From Candidatus Jacksonbacteria bacterium RIFCSPLOWO2_02_FULL_44_20 (GTDB lineage: Bacteria; Patescibacteriota; Patescibacteriia; UBA9629), in contig MHJU01000012.1 of assembly GCA_001818155.1 (NCBI GenBank), positions 1 through 62,728 of the forward strand: a DNA stretch of 62,728 nucleotides, written 5' to 3'. Position numbers and translations under genes: made by a program. The notes under the pieces are model-generated. The model worked only from the letters and a program-made list of their open reading frames with translations, was not told the DNA's origin and did no database searches. This document shows, one piece after another, positions 47,367-57,257 of this stretch (within the stretch, counting starts at the first letter, position 1; each line of letters starts with the position of its first letter).

Positions 47367-48644
47367 GTGCCCGCATATCGCCCCAAACTTGTCTATTTTT
47401 TTTATCCGTTCCTTATTGGAAGTCTGTTTTTAGTTTTTTTTGCCGCGAGCAACGCATATCAATTGCCTATTTTAGAGATCGGAGGCGAGGATGATGCGGA
47501 AAACAATTCCATTACTGAATTGAATCAGGATTTAAAAACACGCCGTGAAGCGGTTGATGCGCTTAAACTACAGGCAGAGGAATACAGGGGAAAGGTGATT
47601 GCGCATAGAAATGAGGCCTTCACGCTGAAAAATCAGCTTCTTATTCTTGACGCGCAAATTGCAAAAATCAGCGTTGAAATTCAAACCAAAGAACAGGAGA
47701 TTGAAATTACAAAACTTGATATTCGCGGAATTGAACTGCGCATTGAACAATTAAAAAAAATAATCGGCAGGCAAAAGGAACGAATCGCGGACATTCTGCG
47801 CATCGTCTACCAAAATCAGGAAAAAAGCGAGCTGGAAATTCTCCTTTTGAATGATTCTCTTTCGGACTTCTTTAATCATGCGCAGTATATTGAAAATCTT
47901 CATGACGGTTTGCATAAACAACTTATTGAGTTAAAATCCGCAAACGAAGAACTTGAGAGCGAAGAAGTTTCTATAAAAGCGAAACAGGATGCTTTGGAAC
48001 GGCAGAAAAAATCGTTTGAAGATCAGCAATATGGTCTTAAAGATCAGGAAAGAGTAAAAACGCAACTTTTGGAGGAAACTCGCGAGAGTGAAAATACGTT
48101 CAGGACTTTACTGCAGGAGTTGAAGTCGCAGGAAGAATCGGTTAATGAGGAAATTATCTTACTTGAAAAAACGATACGAAAAAAACTTGAAGACGAAGAT
48201 GCCGCGAAAAAGTTAGAACAAGCAAAGGGCGAATTACTTTCCTGGCCTGTGCCGAAAAATACAATCACTGCGTATTTTCATGATCCGTCATATCCATACA
48301 GATATGTGTTTGAGCACCCGGCAATTGACATCCGCGCTCCTCATAGAACCACTGTTGCCGCTTCCGCAAGCGGATACGTCGCAAAAACTCGGAAAGACCC
48401 GAATTGCGACGGTCGCTATTCCTATATTATGATTATTCACGCGAACGGACTTTCAACTGTGTACGGACATGTAAATGAAATAGATGTTGAAGAGGGGCGG
48501 TTTGTTCTCCAAGGACAGGCAATCGGGCGAAGCGGAGGAATGCCCGGCACATGCGGCTCCGGACGTCTCACAACCGGGCCTCACATGCATTTTGAAGTGC
48601 GGTTGAACGGAATACCTGTTGATCCGCTTTTATATTTGCCGTAA
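47367..48644 (+). CDS. EnvC-like coiled-coil M23 peptidase (GTG start)
   Basis: coiled coil then HPAIDIRAPHRTTVAASASGYVAKT...YGHVNEI...TGPHMHFEVRLNG. Confidence 0.88.
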   Translation: MPAYRPKLVYFFYPFLIGSLFLVFFAASNAYQLPILEIGGEDDAENNSITELNQDLKTRREAVDALKLQAEEYRGKVIAHRNEAFTLKNQLLILDAQIAKISVEIQTKEQEIEITKLDIRGIELRIEQLKKIIGRQKERIADILRIVYQNQEKSELEILLLNDSLSDFFNHAQYIENLHDGLHKQLIELKSANEELESEEVSIKAKQDALERQKKSFEDQQYGLKDQERVKTQLLEETRESENTFRTLLQELKSQEESVNEEIILLEKTIRKKLEDEDAAKKLEQAKGELLSWPVPKNTITAYFHDPSYPYRYVFEHPAIDIRAPHRTTVAASASGYVAKTRKDPNCDGRYSYIMIIHANGLSTVYGHVNEIDVEEGRFVLQGQAIGRSGGMPGTCGSGRLTTGPHMHFEVRLNGIPVDPLLYLP

Positions 48645-48646
48645 AT

Positions 48647-49558
48647 ATGTACGACTTTGCCATTATCGGAGGAGGTCCTACTGGATACGCGGCGGCTATG
48701 TACGCCGGACGCTTAAATTTGAAAACGATTATTTTTACAGGCGCGCCCGGCGGACTTATTATTACCACGGATTTTGTTGATAACTATCCCGGATTCAAGC
48801 ACATAAGCGGATACGATCTTTTCAGTAATGTTCAGGAGCACGCCCGTTCTTACGAGATTACCGAGATTTCCGCAGAAGCAACTTCAGTACGCTCAAATGA
48901 TCGTGGAGCATTTATTATTCAGACAAAAAAAGATTCGCACGAAACTAAAACAGTTCTATTTGCAACCGGCGCGTCGCATCGTAAAATTACTGTTCCCGGA
49001 GCCGCGGAATTTGAAAACAAAGGCATACACTATTGCGCGCTCTGCGACGGGTTCGCGTATAAAGGTAAAATAGTTGCAATTGTTGGAGGAGCTGATTCGG
49101 CGGCCAAAGAATCGCTTGAACTTGCGCAAAATGCTGAAATCGTGTATATCCTTTGCCGTGGTAGCGCTCTTCGCGGCGAACCTGTAAATGTTACGCGAGT
49201 TCATCAGAATAAAAAAATCAAACTCGTAACAAACATTAATCCTGTAAAAATTATCGGGAAAGAACGCGTTGAAGGAGTTGAACTTGATCGTCCTTACGAA
49301 GGGAGCGCGATTCTTAAAGTTCAGGGAATTTTTGTTGCGATAGGACACATTCCGCAATCAGAATTATCGTTACAGCTTGGCGTTTTACGGAATGAAAAAA
49401 AGGAGATTGTCATTAACCGTTTTACTGAAACCAATGTCCATGGCGTGTATGCCGCTGGCGACGTATCTGATACTCCTTTCAAACAAATGATAATCGGTTG
49501 CGCCGAGGGCGTGATGGCGGCGTATCGGGCGTATGAGCATCTCGCAAAAGCAATATGA
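48647..49558 (+). CDS. trxB: Thioredoxin reductase
   Basis: FAIIGGGPTGYAAAMYAGR; active site CALCDG; GVYAAGDVSD. Confidence 0.93.
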   Translation: MYDFAIIGGGPTGYAAAMYAGRLNLKTIIFTGAPGGLIITTDFVDNYPGFKHISGYDLFSNVQEHARSYEITEISAEATSVRSNDRGAFIIQTKKDSHETKTVLFATGASHRKITVPGAAEFENKGIHYCALCDGFAYKGKIVAIVGGADSAAKESLELAQNAEIVYILCRGSALRGEPVNVTRVHQNKKIKLVTNINPVKIIGKERVEGVELDRPYEGSAILKVQGIFVAIGHIPQSELSLQLGVLRNEKKEIVINRFTETNVHGVYAAGDVSDTPFKQMIIGCAEGVMAAYRAYEHLAKAI

Positions 49559-49809
49559 ATATCAAGGATTTTATCAGAGAACGACCATATCTTATGTGGT
49601 CAACAAATAATTACGACGCGCTTTCAGAAGACGCGATTCTTGAAGCGGTTTTGAATTACGGCAATTTTAATGATGCGCAAAAGCTATTTTCTCTTTTGGG
49701 GATTAAAAAATCAGCCACCATTTTTCACAAGCAAATAAAAAGGAGTAGAGTTAATTATAGCCCGAAGATACAGAATTATTTCACGCTTTATTTTAAGAAA
49801 TATGCATAA
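49555..49809 (+). CDS. Possible antitoxin-like partner of the AbiEii-like gene
   Basis: 84 aa, 8-bp overlap with the next ORF. Confidence 0.5.
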   Translation: MNIKDFIRERPYLMWSTNNYDALSEDAILEAVLNYGNFNDAQKLFSLLGIKKSATIFHKQIKRSRVNYSPKIQNYFTLYFKKYA

Positions 49810-50434
49810 AGAGATTTTAACAGACGCGCAGATTAAACTCTTGCCAATGCTTGAGTCGTTTGCTGAAAATTTTGGGTTAGTCGGCGGAACTGCGATAGCA
49901 TTGCATATTGGGCACAGGCGGTCAGTTGATTTTGACCTTTTTACGAATCACTCGTTTGACACGTTAAGAATAAAAAAAAAAATTGTGCAGTTTAACCCAA
50001 TAGAAGGAGTGTTAGTGGACGAAAGCGCGGAGTATTCGGTTGTTGTTCAAGGAGTAAAAGTAACCTTTTTGTACTATCCTTTTAAAATTGAGTTTGGGGA
50101 ACGTTTTGACGATGTTATACAACTGCCCGATTTAGCAACCTTAGCCGCAATGAAGGCGTATGCTTTAGGAAGACGGGCGAAGTGGAAAGATTATGTGGAT
50201 ATGTATTTTATATTCAAAAAATTTCATGCGTTGAAAGAGGTTGTAAAAAAAGCAGAGCAGATTTTTGCAGTTGATTTTAATGAAAAGTTGTTTCGCGTTC
50301 AATTAGCGTATTTTGATGACATGGATTATACGGAAAAAATAATGTATATGCCGGGATTTGAAACGAGCGACGAAACTGTAAAAAAGTCGCTCATTGAGTA
50401 TAGTTTGGAATACAATGAGTATAAAAAACCATGA
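49802..50434 (+). CDS. AbiEii/AbiGii-type nucleotidyltransferase
   Basis: FGLVGGTAIALHIGHRRSVDFDLFT (GGTA...DxD). Confidence 0.85.
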   Translation: MHKEILTDAQIKLLPMLESFAENFGLVGGTAIALHIGHRRSVDFDLFTNHSFDTLRIKKKIVQFNPIEGVLVDESAEYSVVVQGVKVTFLYYPFKIEFGERFDDVIQLPDLATLAAMKAYALGRRAKWKDYVDMYFIFKKFHALKEVVKKAEQIFAVDFNEKLFRVQLAYFDDMDYTEKIMYMPGFETSDETVKKSLIEYSLEYNEYKKP

Positions 50435-51692
50435 ACGACAAATACTAGTGGAACCTAAAGAACAAGTATCCGTTCCAAAGCCGCCGCGTATTTTTGAGCT
50501 CATCAATTCGCAAGAGCCGTTGCAGAAGAAACTGGAACAGATAACGAGTCAGATCTATACCGATTTTTATACCGCCGCGAGTATGAGCGACCGTGAGAAA
50601 GTAGCGCTTGGTTTACTTGGATTATTAGAGTTCGGCAATGATGGACTTGCTGCATTACAGTATGGTATTGCGCAAGATACAGGCGCGTTGGGAGAAACGG
50701 CGCGGAAATTAGTTTCTTTTTTGCCAGAAAAGCCCAATGCAGATGAGTTCGCAAAACGAACGGCATTAGAAAAATCACTTGACATTCAACGATATGGGGA
50801 CATTATTTTTGATGAATGGGAGATGGAAGACGATGAGTTGGCGCATTTGTATAAAATTAACCCTATTCTGCAAAAAAAATTCAGCAATAAAAAAGCATTT
50901 CAAGCCGCCTACATCCAGCAGAGAGGTTTAAAACCTGGTATACGGAAGGAAGAAAGATTAGAGCAAGAACGGTTACTGATGCAGGGTGTTCCACCTGGCG
51001 AGGCAACCTATCGGTTTATGAAAAAACGGAAAGAAGAAGAGCTGATAAGCGATATTCGTTCATTCGGAAATTATGAAGCATCTTATATTGAGTTGTTAGG
51101 GCCTTTAGATGTTTTGCGTTTACGGTCCGAGAAAGAGCCTAAATTTTTATTGGTAGGCGCTGACTGGGGAGCCGGAGAGTTTGTACAGTTTATTGATAAA
51201 ATAAATCCCAATGGCAAAAAGTATATTATTGATAAAACAAAAATGTATACTTCATTTTTTAAGCACATTCAAAGCCAAGATAAATCTTTGATTACGATAA
51301 TGGACGGATTGAATCTTGGTTTCAAAAAAGAACAATTTGATTGTGTTTTTATTAATTATCTTTTAGGGGTACTCATAGGGGATAAAAACCAAACTTTTAA
51401 AGAAAGCCTGAGATTGCTGTTTACACAGCTTTTTGCTGTTTTGAAAAAAGGCGGAAGTTTGTGCATTGTTGATGAGTATGAATATGCGCATAAATTTTCA
51501 AAGGACGAGCTTGTGGAGATTCTGCAAGGCGCTGGTTTTTCCAAAACCAATGATGCTGGATTTCCGCTGTTTTGTTTATTTCAGCACGATAGATTACGCG
51601 GGATTATTGACGAGAATGGATTTGGACAGTTTAAAAATATCCCGTTAGTATGCAAAGATAACGATTTTACGTTTCGGTTTTCAAAACCATAA
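50415..51692 (+). CDS. SAM-dependent methyltransferase-fold protein
   Basis: PKFLLVGADWGAGEFVQFI...FDCVFINYLLGVLIG...LFAVLKKGGSLCIVDEYEYA. Confidence 0.6.
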   Translation: MSIKNHERQILVEPKEQVSVPKPPRIFELINSQEPLQKKLEQITSQIYTDFYTAASMSDREKVALGLLGLLEFGNDGLAALQYGIAQDTGALGETARKLVSFLPEKPNADEFAKRTALEKSLDIQRYGDIIFDEWEMEDDELAHLYKINPILQKKFSNKKAFQAAYIQQRGLKPGIRKEERLEQERLLMQGVPPGEATYRFMKKRKEEELISDIRSFGNYEASYIELLGPLDVLRLRSEKEPKFLLVGADWGAGEFVQFIDKINPNGKKYIIDKTKMYTSFFKHIQSQDKSLITIMDGLNLGFKKEQFDCVFINYLLGVLIGDKNQTFKESLRLLFTQLFAVLKKGGSLCIVDEYEYAHKFSKDELVEILQGAGFSKTNDAGFPLFCLFQHDRLRGIIDENGFGQFKNIPLVCKDNDFTFRFSKP

Positions 51693-51713
51693 CGCGTTAT
51701 TTAAGGAAACAAT

Positions 51714-52349
51714 ATGCCAACCGTCCCAATAGAGATCTCTGCCCGGCATTGCCACCTTTCGCAAACAGACCTTGATATTTTGTTTGGCAAAGGATATGCA
51801 TTAACTCCGACTAAGCCGTTGTCTCAACGCGCGCAATACGCGGCGCGGGAAGTGGTGGAAGTACAAACACCAAGCAGTTGGGGCTTGCCTCCGCATACGG
51901 ATTTTACGTTTGGAAAAGCGCCGGATCATAACCAAATCCGCATACTCGGGCCGGTGCGGGAGCACACTCAAGTAGAATTATCATGGAGCGACTGCGTTTC
52001 TGCCGGAATTGAACCGCGCGTTTTGGTTTCCGGAGATTGGAAGCGGAGCGCGGGAGGGCTGATTTTGATAGGACCAAATGGCGAAGTAAAATTGGAAAGG
52101 GGAGTTATAGTTCCGCAAAGACATATTCATTCTCATACAGATAAGGCGCGTGAATTAGGGCTAAAGCATGGGCAGATAGTTTCAGTAAAAGTTTTAGACG
52201 AAGATCAAAAATCCTCATTGTGCCCGATTACATTTCATAACGTTATCATCCGAATCCACCCAACATTTGACTGGCAGATGCATCTTCATACTGATGAAGG
52301 TAACGCCGCGGGGATTACAGGAATGGCTAAAGGAGAGATAATGATATGA
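51714..52349 (+). CDS. pduL: PduL-type phosphate acyltransferase
   Basis: VPIEISARHCHLSQTDLDILFG; VIVPQRHIHSH; NVIIRIHPTFDWQMHLHTDEGNAAG. Confidence 0.9.
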   Translation: MPTVPIEISARHCHLSQTDLDILFGKGYALTPTKPLSQRAQYAAREVVEVQTPSSWGLPPHTDFTFGKAPDHNQIRILGPVREHTQVELSWSDCVSAGIEPRVLVSGDWKRSAGGLILIGPNGEVKLERGVIVPQRHIHSHTDKARELGLKHGQIVSVKVLDEDQKSSLCPITFHNVIIRIHPTFDWQMHLHTDEGNAAGITGMAKGEIMI

Positions 52350-53365
52350 TTCTTTCAATTAACGCCGGTTCAACATCAGTTAAATACCGTCTTTTTTCAT
52401 CAAAACTCGCGCTTGTCGCAGGCGAGGATTTTCCAGACACTGCGCCGAGCAAAAAATTATTTCACCAGATTGCGCGTTTGCTTGAGAGTCAGTTGAAACA
52501 GAATCGTCTAAAAATCGCTCACCGCGTGGTGCATGGTGGTCCGCATTTGCGGCATCCGATGAAAATTACGCCGTATGTCGTAAAAACCATAAAAAATCAC
52601 GCGCATCTCGCGCCGTTACATAATCCTTTTAACCTTAAAGCAATTGAATTTGCGAGGAGATATTTTCCGAACGCCGCGCATTTTGCAGTTTTTGATACTG
52701 GATTTTTTCGCACACTTCCGTTAGTTGCGGAACTTTATCCGATTCCGCTATCATTCTATAAAAAATACGGCATAGAACGATATGGTTTTCACGGCATTGC
52801 GCATGCATATTGCGCAGAGATTGCAAAACAGAAACTGAAACTGACGCGCCCGAATCTCATTACGCTTCATCTTGGCGGAGGATCTTCAATCACAGCTGTA
52901 AAACGCGCCCGCGCGATTGACACATCAATGGGATATTCGCCTCTTGAAGGTCTCATGATGTGGTCTCGCGCAGGGGATATTGATCCGGGGGTTTTAGTAA
53001 GTTCAACCCCGAAAAATTTCGGCGCAAAATTTTGGAACAATGTCCTTAATTATGAATCAGGGTTAAAAGGAATTTCCGGCTGTAGAGATTATCTTGATCT
53101 TCTTCACAAACGCGCTCTCGGGCATCATACGGCAAAATTGGCATTTGACATGTTTGTATATCGCATACAAAAATATATCGGCGCATATTATGCGGCGTTA
53201 AACGGCAGTGTTGACGCCATTGTTTTTTCCGGCAAAATCGGAGCCGGAGACGCGATTACACGCCGCGCCGTATGCGATGGGCTTCCATTTTTGAAAAATG
53301 TCGCGAAATTAGTTGTAGAACCAAACGAAGAATGGATGATGGCGAAACTGGTCCAGAAATTGTGA
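52346..53365 (+). CDS. ackA: Acetate kinase
   Basis: ILSINAGSTSVKYRLF; VVHGG; FDTGFF; YGFHGIAHAY; LHLGGGSS; FSGKIG. Confidence 0.93.
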   Translation: MILSINAGSTSVKYRLFSSKLALVAGEDFPDTAPSKKLFHQIARLLESQLKQNRLKIAHRVVHGGPHLRHPMKITPYVVKTIKNHAHLAPLHNPFNLKAIEFARRYFPNAAHFAVFDTGFFRTLPLVAELYPIPLSFYKKYGIERYGFHGIAHAYCAEIAKQKLKLTRPNLITLHLGGGSSITAVKRARAIDTSMGYSPLEGLMMWSRAGDIDPGVLVSSTPKNFGAKFWNNVLNYESGLKGISGCRDYLDLLHKRALGHHTAKLAFDMFVYRIQKYIGAYYAALNGSVDAIVFSGKIGAGDAITRRAVCDGLPFLKNVAKLVVEPNEEWMMAKLVQKL

Positions 53366-53368
53366 TAT

Positions 53369-55117
53369 ATGCTCTACTCTATTCTTCCACAATCTTCAAA
53401 ATCTTTTTCATTAACAGCTCCGGATCTGCATCCAATTTTACGCAGTCTTCTTTTTCAGCGAGGAATAAGAACCAAAGATGATATTGATGAGTTTCTAAAT
53501 CCACGATATGAGAATTCAGCCTATGATCCGTTCCAATTTTTGGAAATGAAAAAAGCTGTAGAGCGTCTGCGTAAAGCGGCAGAATTAAATGAGAGGATTA
53601 TTATTTATGGAGATTATGATGTTGACGGTGTCGCATCTTCAATTCTCATGCTGGAAACTCTTGAAACGCTTTATAAAAAAATCTGTCTGCCGACAAGGCA
53701 AGATGACAAAAGAGCTTCAGTAGGCGTATATCTTCCGCATCGCGAGGATGAGGGATATGGGCTTAACCCAAAAGCCGTTTCATATATTAAGGAACACGGC
53801 GCGGCTCTGCTTATAACTTGCGATTGCGGCAGTGGAAACAAAGATGAGCTTAGCGATCTTCAAAAAGCAGGTATTGATGTTATTATTCTTGATCACCATG
53901 TCGCGCCTTTGGAGCGTCCGCCATCTTTTGCCTTCATCAATCCGAAATTTAAGAATGAAAGATATCCGTATCGCGATCTTTCAGCAGGAGGAGTTGTATT
54001 TAAGGTAATTCAGGCGCTTCGTAAGCTTGACTATATAAGTGAATCATTTGAGAAATGGTCGCTTGATTTAGTAGCGCTTTCAACTGTCGCAGACATGATG
54101 CCGCTTTTGAAAGAAAATCGGACACTTGTGAAATGGGGGCTTATGGTTTTGAATAAAACCCGCAGAGTTGGCATGCAGGCGCTAATCCGCAGTTCCCGGA
54201 TTCAAAAAATACTTACAACTTACGACATAAGCTACGCCCTCGCTCCTCGCATTAATTCAGCCGGGCGCCTTGATCACGCAAACGTCGCATTTGATCTTCT
54301 GCGCCAGACAAATAAAGAGAGCGCAGAACATGAAGCAATGAATCTCAATCAAACAAATGAAGCGCGGCAGAAACTCACAGAGAAAATTTTAGAAGAGGCA
54401 AAAAGGCAGATACAAGAACAATATGAGCGTCATGATCGAACTCTCCTTGCTTATAACCTTAATCAAAAAACATGGCCGATGGGCGTGTTGGGGCTTGTTG
54501 CGGGCAAAATCGCAAAAGAATATTATCGCCCGGTTTTTGTAATCGCGCAAACTAATCACGGCATCTCCGGGAGCGGACGTTCTATACCGGCATTTGATCT
54601 CACAGCTTTGCTTGACTCTGTGCGCGATCTTTTGGAAAAATACGGCGGGCATCCGCAGGCATGCGGTTTTACGCTCAAAAATATGGATGATCCAGAGGCA
54701 ACGATCCAGCTTTTCAAGTCAAGAATTGAGGAATATGGCAAGCAGTATTTGAAAGAAAGCGATCTTCTCCCGACTATCACTATTTCCTCTGAACTTGCCT
54801 TTTCGGATATTACTTTAGAGTTTATAGAAGATTTGGAACGGCTTGAGCCATATGGCCAGGAAAACACGAAACCGCTTTTTTTGACGCGCAATGTACAAGT
54901 TCTTTCGTCTAGAACAATGGGAAAAAAGAATAATCACTGCAAATTGCTTGTTTCAGCGCATGGGGCAAGACATGAAGCTGTAGTCTTTTGCGCTAAAGAT
55001 CACATAAAAGAAATTACTTCAGGGGACTTCTGCGACATCATCTATAATTTGGAACAAAACGAGTGGAATGGGGAAACAAGGATTCAGCTCATGATACGCG
55101 AGCTTGAACGAGTGTAG
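53369..55117 (+). CDS. recJ: Single-stranded-DNA-specific exonuclease RecJ
   Basis: GDYDVDGVASS; CDCGSGN; LDHHV; SGSGRSIPAFDLTALL. Confidence 0.95.
   Translation: MLYSILPQSSKSFSLTAPDLHPILRSLLFQRGIRTKDDIDEFLNPRYENSAYDPFQFLEMKKAVERLRKAAELNERIIIYGDYDVDGVASSILMLETLETLYKKICLPTRQDDKRASVGVYLPHREDEGYGLNPKAVSYIKEHGAALLITCDCGSGNKDELSDLQKAGIDVIILDHHVAPLERPPSFAFINPKFKNERYPYRDLSAGGVVFKVIQALRKLDYISESFEKWSLDLVALSTVADMMPLLKENRTLVKWGLMVLNKTRRVGMQALIRSSRIQKILTTYDISYALAPRINSAGRLDHANVAFDLLRQTNKESAEHEAMNLNQTNEARQKLTEKILEEAKRQIQEQYERHDRTLLAYNLNQKTWPMGVLGLVAGKIAKEYYRPVFVIAQTNHGISGSGRSIPAFDLTALLDSVRDLLEKYGGHPQACGFTLKNMDDPEATIQLFKSRIEEYGKQYLKESDLLPTITISSELAFSDITLEFIEDLERLEPYGQENTKPLFLTRNVQVLSSRTMGKKNNHCKLLVSAHGARHEAVVFCAKDHIKEITSGDFCDIIYNLEQNEWNGETRIQLMIRELERV
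53681..53704 (-). repeat. Hairpin repeat copy in recJ
   Basis: ATCTGTCTGCCGACAAGGCAAGAT, encodes ICLPTRQD. Confidence 0.7.
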
Positions 55118-55134
55118 TTGACTAATACAGAGGA

Positions 55135-55163
55135 TTGACAAACACCTTTTGAACCGTTATACT
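55135..55163 (+). promoter_or_regulatory. Sigma-70-like promoter of infA-ribosomal operon
   Basis: TTGACA-17 bp-TATACT. Confidence 0.85.
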
Positions 55164-55192
55164 AGGCATCAATACTTTATAAACAACGAAGA

Positions 55193-55423
55193 ATGGCACA
55201 ATTTCAGGTTAATCAGAAAGGATTTATTGAAGCAGAAGGCGTGATAGAAGAAGCGCTCCCATCTGCGACTTTTCGTGTAATACTTGATAACGGTCATGAG
55301 ATACTGGCAAGAATCTCCGGCAAGATGCGGCTCAATCATATTATGCTTGTGCCCGGGGATCGGATTAAGATAGAGATGAGCCAGTACGATTTGACAAAAG
55401 GGCGCATAACGTATCGTCTTTAG
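55193..55423 (+). CDS. infA: Translation initiation factor IF-1
   Basis: [63 protein letters not shown]. Confidence 0.96.
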   Translation: MAQFQVNQKGFIEAEGVIEEALPSATFRVILDNGHEILARISGKMRLNHIMLVPGDRIKIEMSQYDLTKGRITYRL

Positions 55424-55487
55424 AATCTATCTTTTCAAAGTAAATTGAGAGCCTTTACAGGCGCGGATTTCTTTTATCAAAATACAT

Positions 55488-55604
55488 ATGAAAGTTCAGG
55501 CATCTGTTAAAAAACGCTGTGCCCAATGTAAAATCATTCGGCGCGGAAAATATCTCCGCGTCATTTGTCGGGCGAAAAAATCGCATAAACAAAGACAAGG
55601 ATAA
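55488..55604 (+). CDS. rpmJ: Ribosomal protein bL36
   Basis: [42 protein letters not shown] zinc ligands; below track length cutoff. Confidence 0.95.
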   Translation: MKVQASVKKRCAQCKIIRRGKYLRVICRAKKSHKQRQG

Positions 55605-55609
55605 CATCT

Positions 55610-55999
55610 ATGGCTCGCATTGCAGGGGTAACCCTTCCAAAACAAAAACGAATTGAAATTGCGCTTACATACATGTACGGCATCGGCATTTCGCGCGCGC
55701 GTAAAATTATTCATGAAGCAGGGTTGGATGCGAATAAAAAGGTTAGCGATCTTACAGAACAAGAGGAAAATGCGTTGCGTTTAATTATTGAGAAAAATTA
55801 TAAAGTTGAAGGCGAACTCCGGCGAGAAATTATGCAAAACATTAAAGTACTGCAAGACATTGGAGCGTATAGAGGTATTCGGCACCGGAGACATCTGCCT
55901 GTGCGCGGACAGCGAACCAAAACTAACTCGCGCACTGTGCGCGGCAATGTGCGGAAAACTATGGGTTCTGGAAGATCAAAATCCGGAGATAAAACATAA
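55610..55999 (+). CDS. rpsM: Ribosomal protein uS13
   Basis: [48 protein letters not shown]. Confidence 0.97.
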   Translation: MARIAGVTLPKQKRIEIALTYMYGIGISRARKIIHEAGLDANKKVSDLTEQEENALRLIIEKNYKVEGELRREIMQNIKVLQDIGAYRGIRHRRHLPVRGQRTKTNSRTVRGNVRKTMGSGRSKSGDKT

Positions 56000-56006
56000 A
56001 AATTTT

Positions 56007-56028
56007 ACCTGCCTATCGGCAGACAGGT
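56007..56028 (+). repeat. Hairpin repeat copy between rpsM and rpsK
   Basis: ACCTGCCTATCGGCAGACAGGT. Confidence 0.8.
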
Positions 56029-56031
56029 TGT

Positions 56032-56394
56032 ATGGCTAAAAAACGAGAAGTCCAATATGGAAGAGTGCATATCAAAGCAACGTATAATAATACGCTGATT
56101 ACAGTTACTGATCCTCTTGGCAATGCGCTTGCGTGGTCTGGCGCCGGGTTAAAAGGATTCAAAGGTCCGCGGAAAGCAACGCCTTATGCGGCAAGCGTGA
56201 TTGCAAATGATATTTTACAAAAAATCAAACCTTTTAATATGAAAATGGTTGACGTGTTTGTTCAGGGTATCGGGCACGGACGCGAGTCCGCAATACGAAC
56301 ATTAAACAGCGGAGGGTTGAAAGTCGGATCAATACGAGACGTTACTCCAATTCCGCACAACGGCCCCCGTCAGCCAAAACCGCGGAGAGTGTAA
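56032..56394 (+). CDS. rpsK: Ribosomal protein uS11
   Basis: VHIKATYNNTLITVTDPLGNALAWSGAGLKGFKGPRKATPYAA. Confidence 0.97.
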   Translation: MAKKREVQYGRVHIKATYNNTLITVTDPLGNALAWSGAGLKGFKGPRKATPYAASVIANDILQKIKPFNMKMVDVFVQGIGHGRESAIRTLNSGGLKVGSIRDVTPIPHNGPRQPKPRRV

Positions 56395-56461
56395 TTTACA
56401 GCTTTTTAGCTTTTTAGCTTTTTATCAAAACTAAAAAAGTTAAACAGCATAAGTTTTTTCA

Positions 56462-57244
56462 ATGAATATCTCTCTTCCATCGCAGATTGCTATTACCCCA
56501 TCCACAAAAAATCCGGACTCTGCCAGGGTTGAAATTTACCCTTTGTATCCAGGTTACGGACACACGATCGGAAATGCGTTGCGGCGCGTCTTATTATCTT
56601 CTCTGGAAGGAACAGGGATAACTGCCGTGAAGATTGAAAATGCGCAACATGAATTCATGACGCTTCCGCATGTTAAAGAGGAGGTTTTGGAAATAATTTT
56701 AAACTTAAAACAACTGTGTCTGAAGATGCACACTGACGGGCCTGAAAAACTCATACTGAATGTCAAGGGGAAAAAAGAGGTTTCCGCATCTGATTTTAAG
56801 GCAAACGCGAATGTGGAAATTATGAATAAAGATTTTCATATAGCATCTCTTACACATAAAGACGCCGAACTAGTTATTGAAGCGGTAATTGAAAGAGGGC
56901 TCGGGTTTAGCCCGATTGAAGAACGGGAGAAAGATACTGACGTGGGTGTTATTTCCATTGATACAGTTTTCTCGCCTGTCTTATCCATAGGATACACAGT
57001 TGAAGATGTCAGAGTCGGAAAGCGGACTGATTATGATAAATTGACGTTTGATATTACAACCAATGGAACGGTCAGTGTGGAACACGCCATACACGAAGCC
57101 ACAGATATTCTTGCGCAGTACATTTCATTCATCAAAGATAAAACAGAACTGGAAACCAAAACCGAAGAGAAAAATATAGAGGACCAAGAAGTAACAACGG
57201 AAAAACCGAAACGCAAACGCGCCGTTAAAACCAAAAAAGTTTAG
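56462..57244 (+). CDS. rpoA: RNA polymerase alpha subunit (short CTD)
   Basis: YPLYPGYGHTIGNALRRVLLSSLEGTGITAVKI; VEDVRVGKRTDYDKLTFDI. Confidence 0.96.
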   Translation: MNISLPSQIAITPSTKNPDSARVEIYPLYPGYGHTIGNALRRVLLSSLEGTGITAVKIENAQHEFMTLPHVKEEVLEIILNLKQLCLKMHTDGPEKLILNVKGKKEVSASDFKANANVEIMNKDFHIASLTHKDAELVIEAVIERGLGFSPIEEREKDTDVGVISIDTVFSPVLSIGYTVEDVRVGKRTDYDKLTFDITTNGTVSVEHAIHEATDILAQYISFIKDKTELETKTEEKNIEDQEVTTEKPKRKRAVKTKKV

Positions 57245-57257
57245 ATTCGGATAACTT

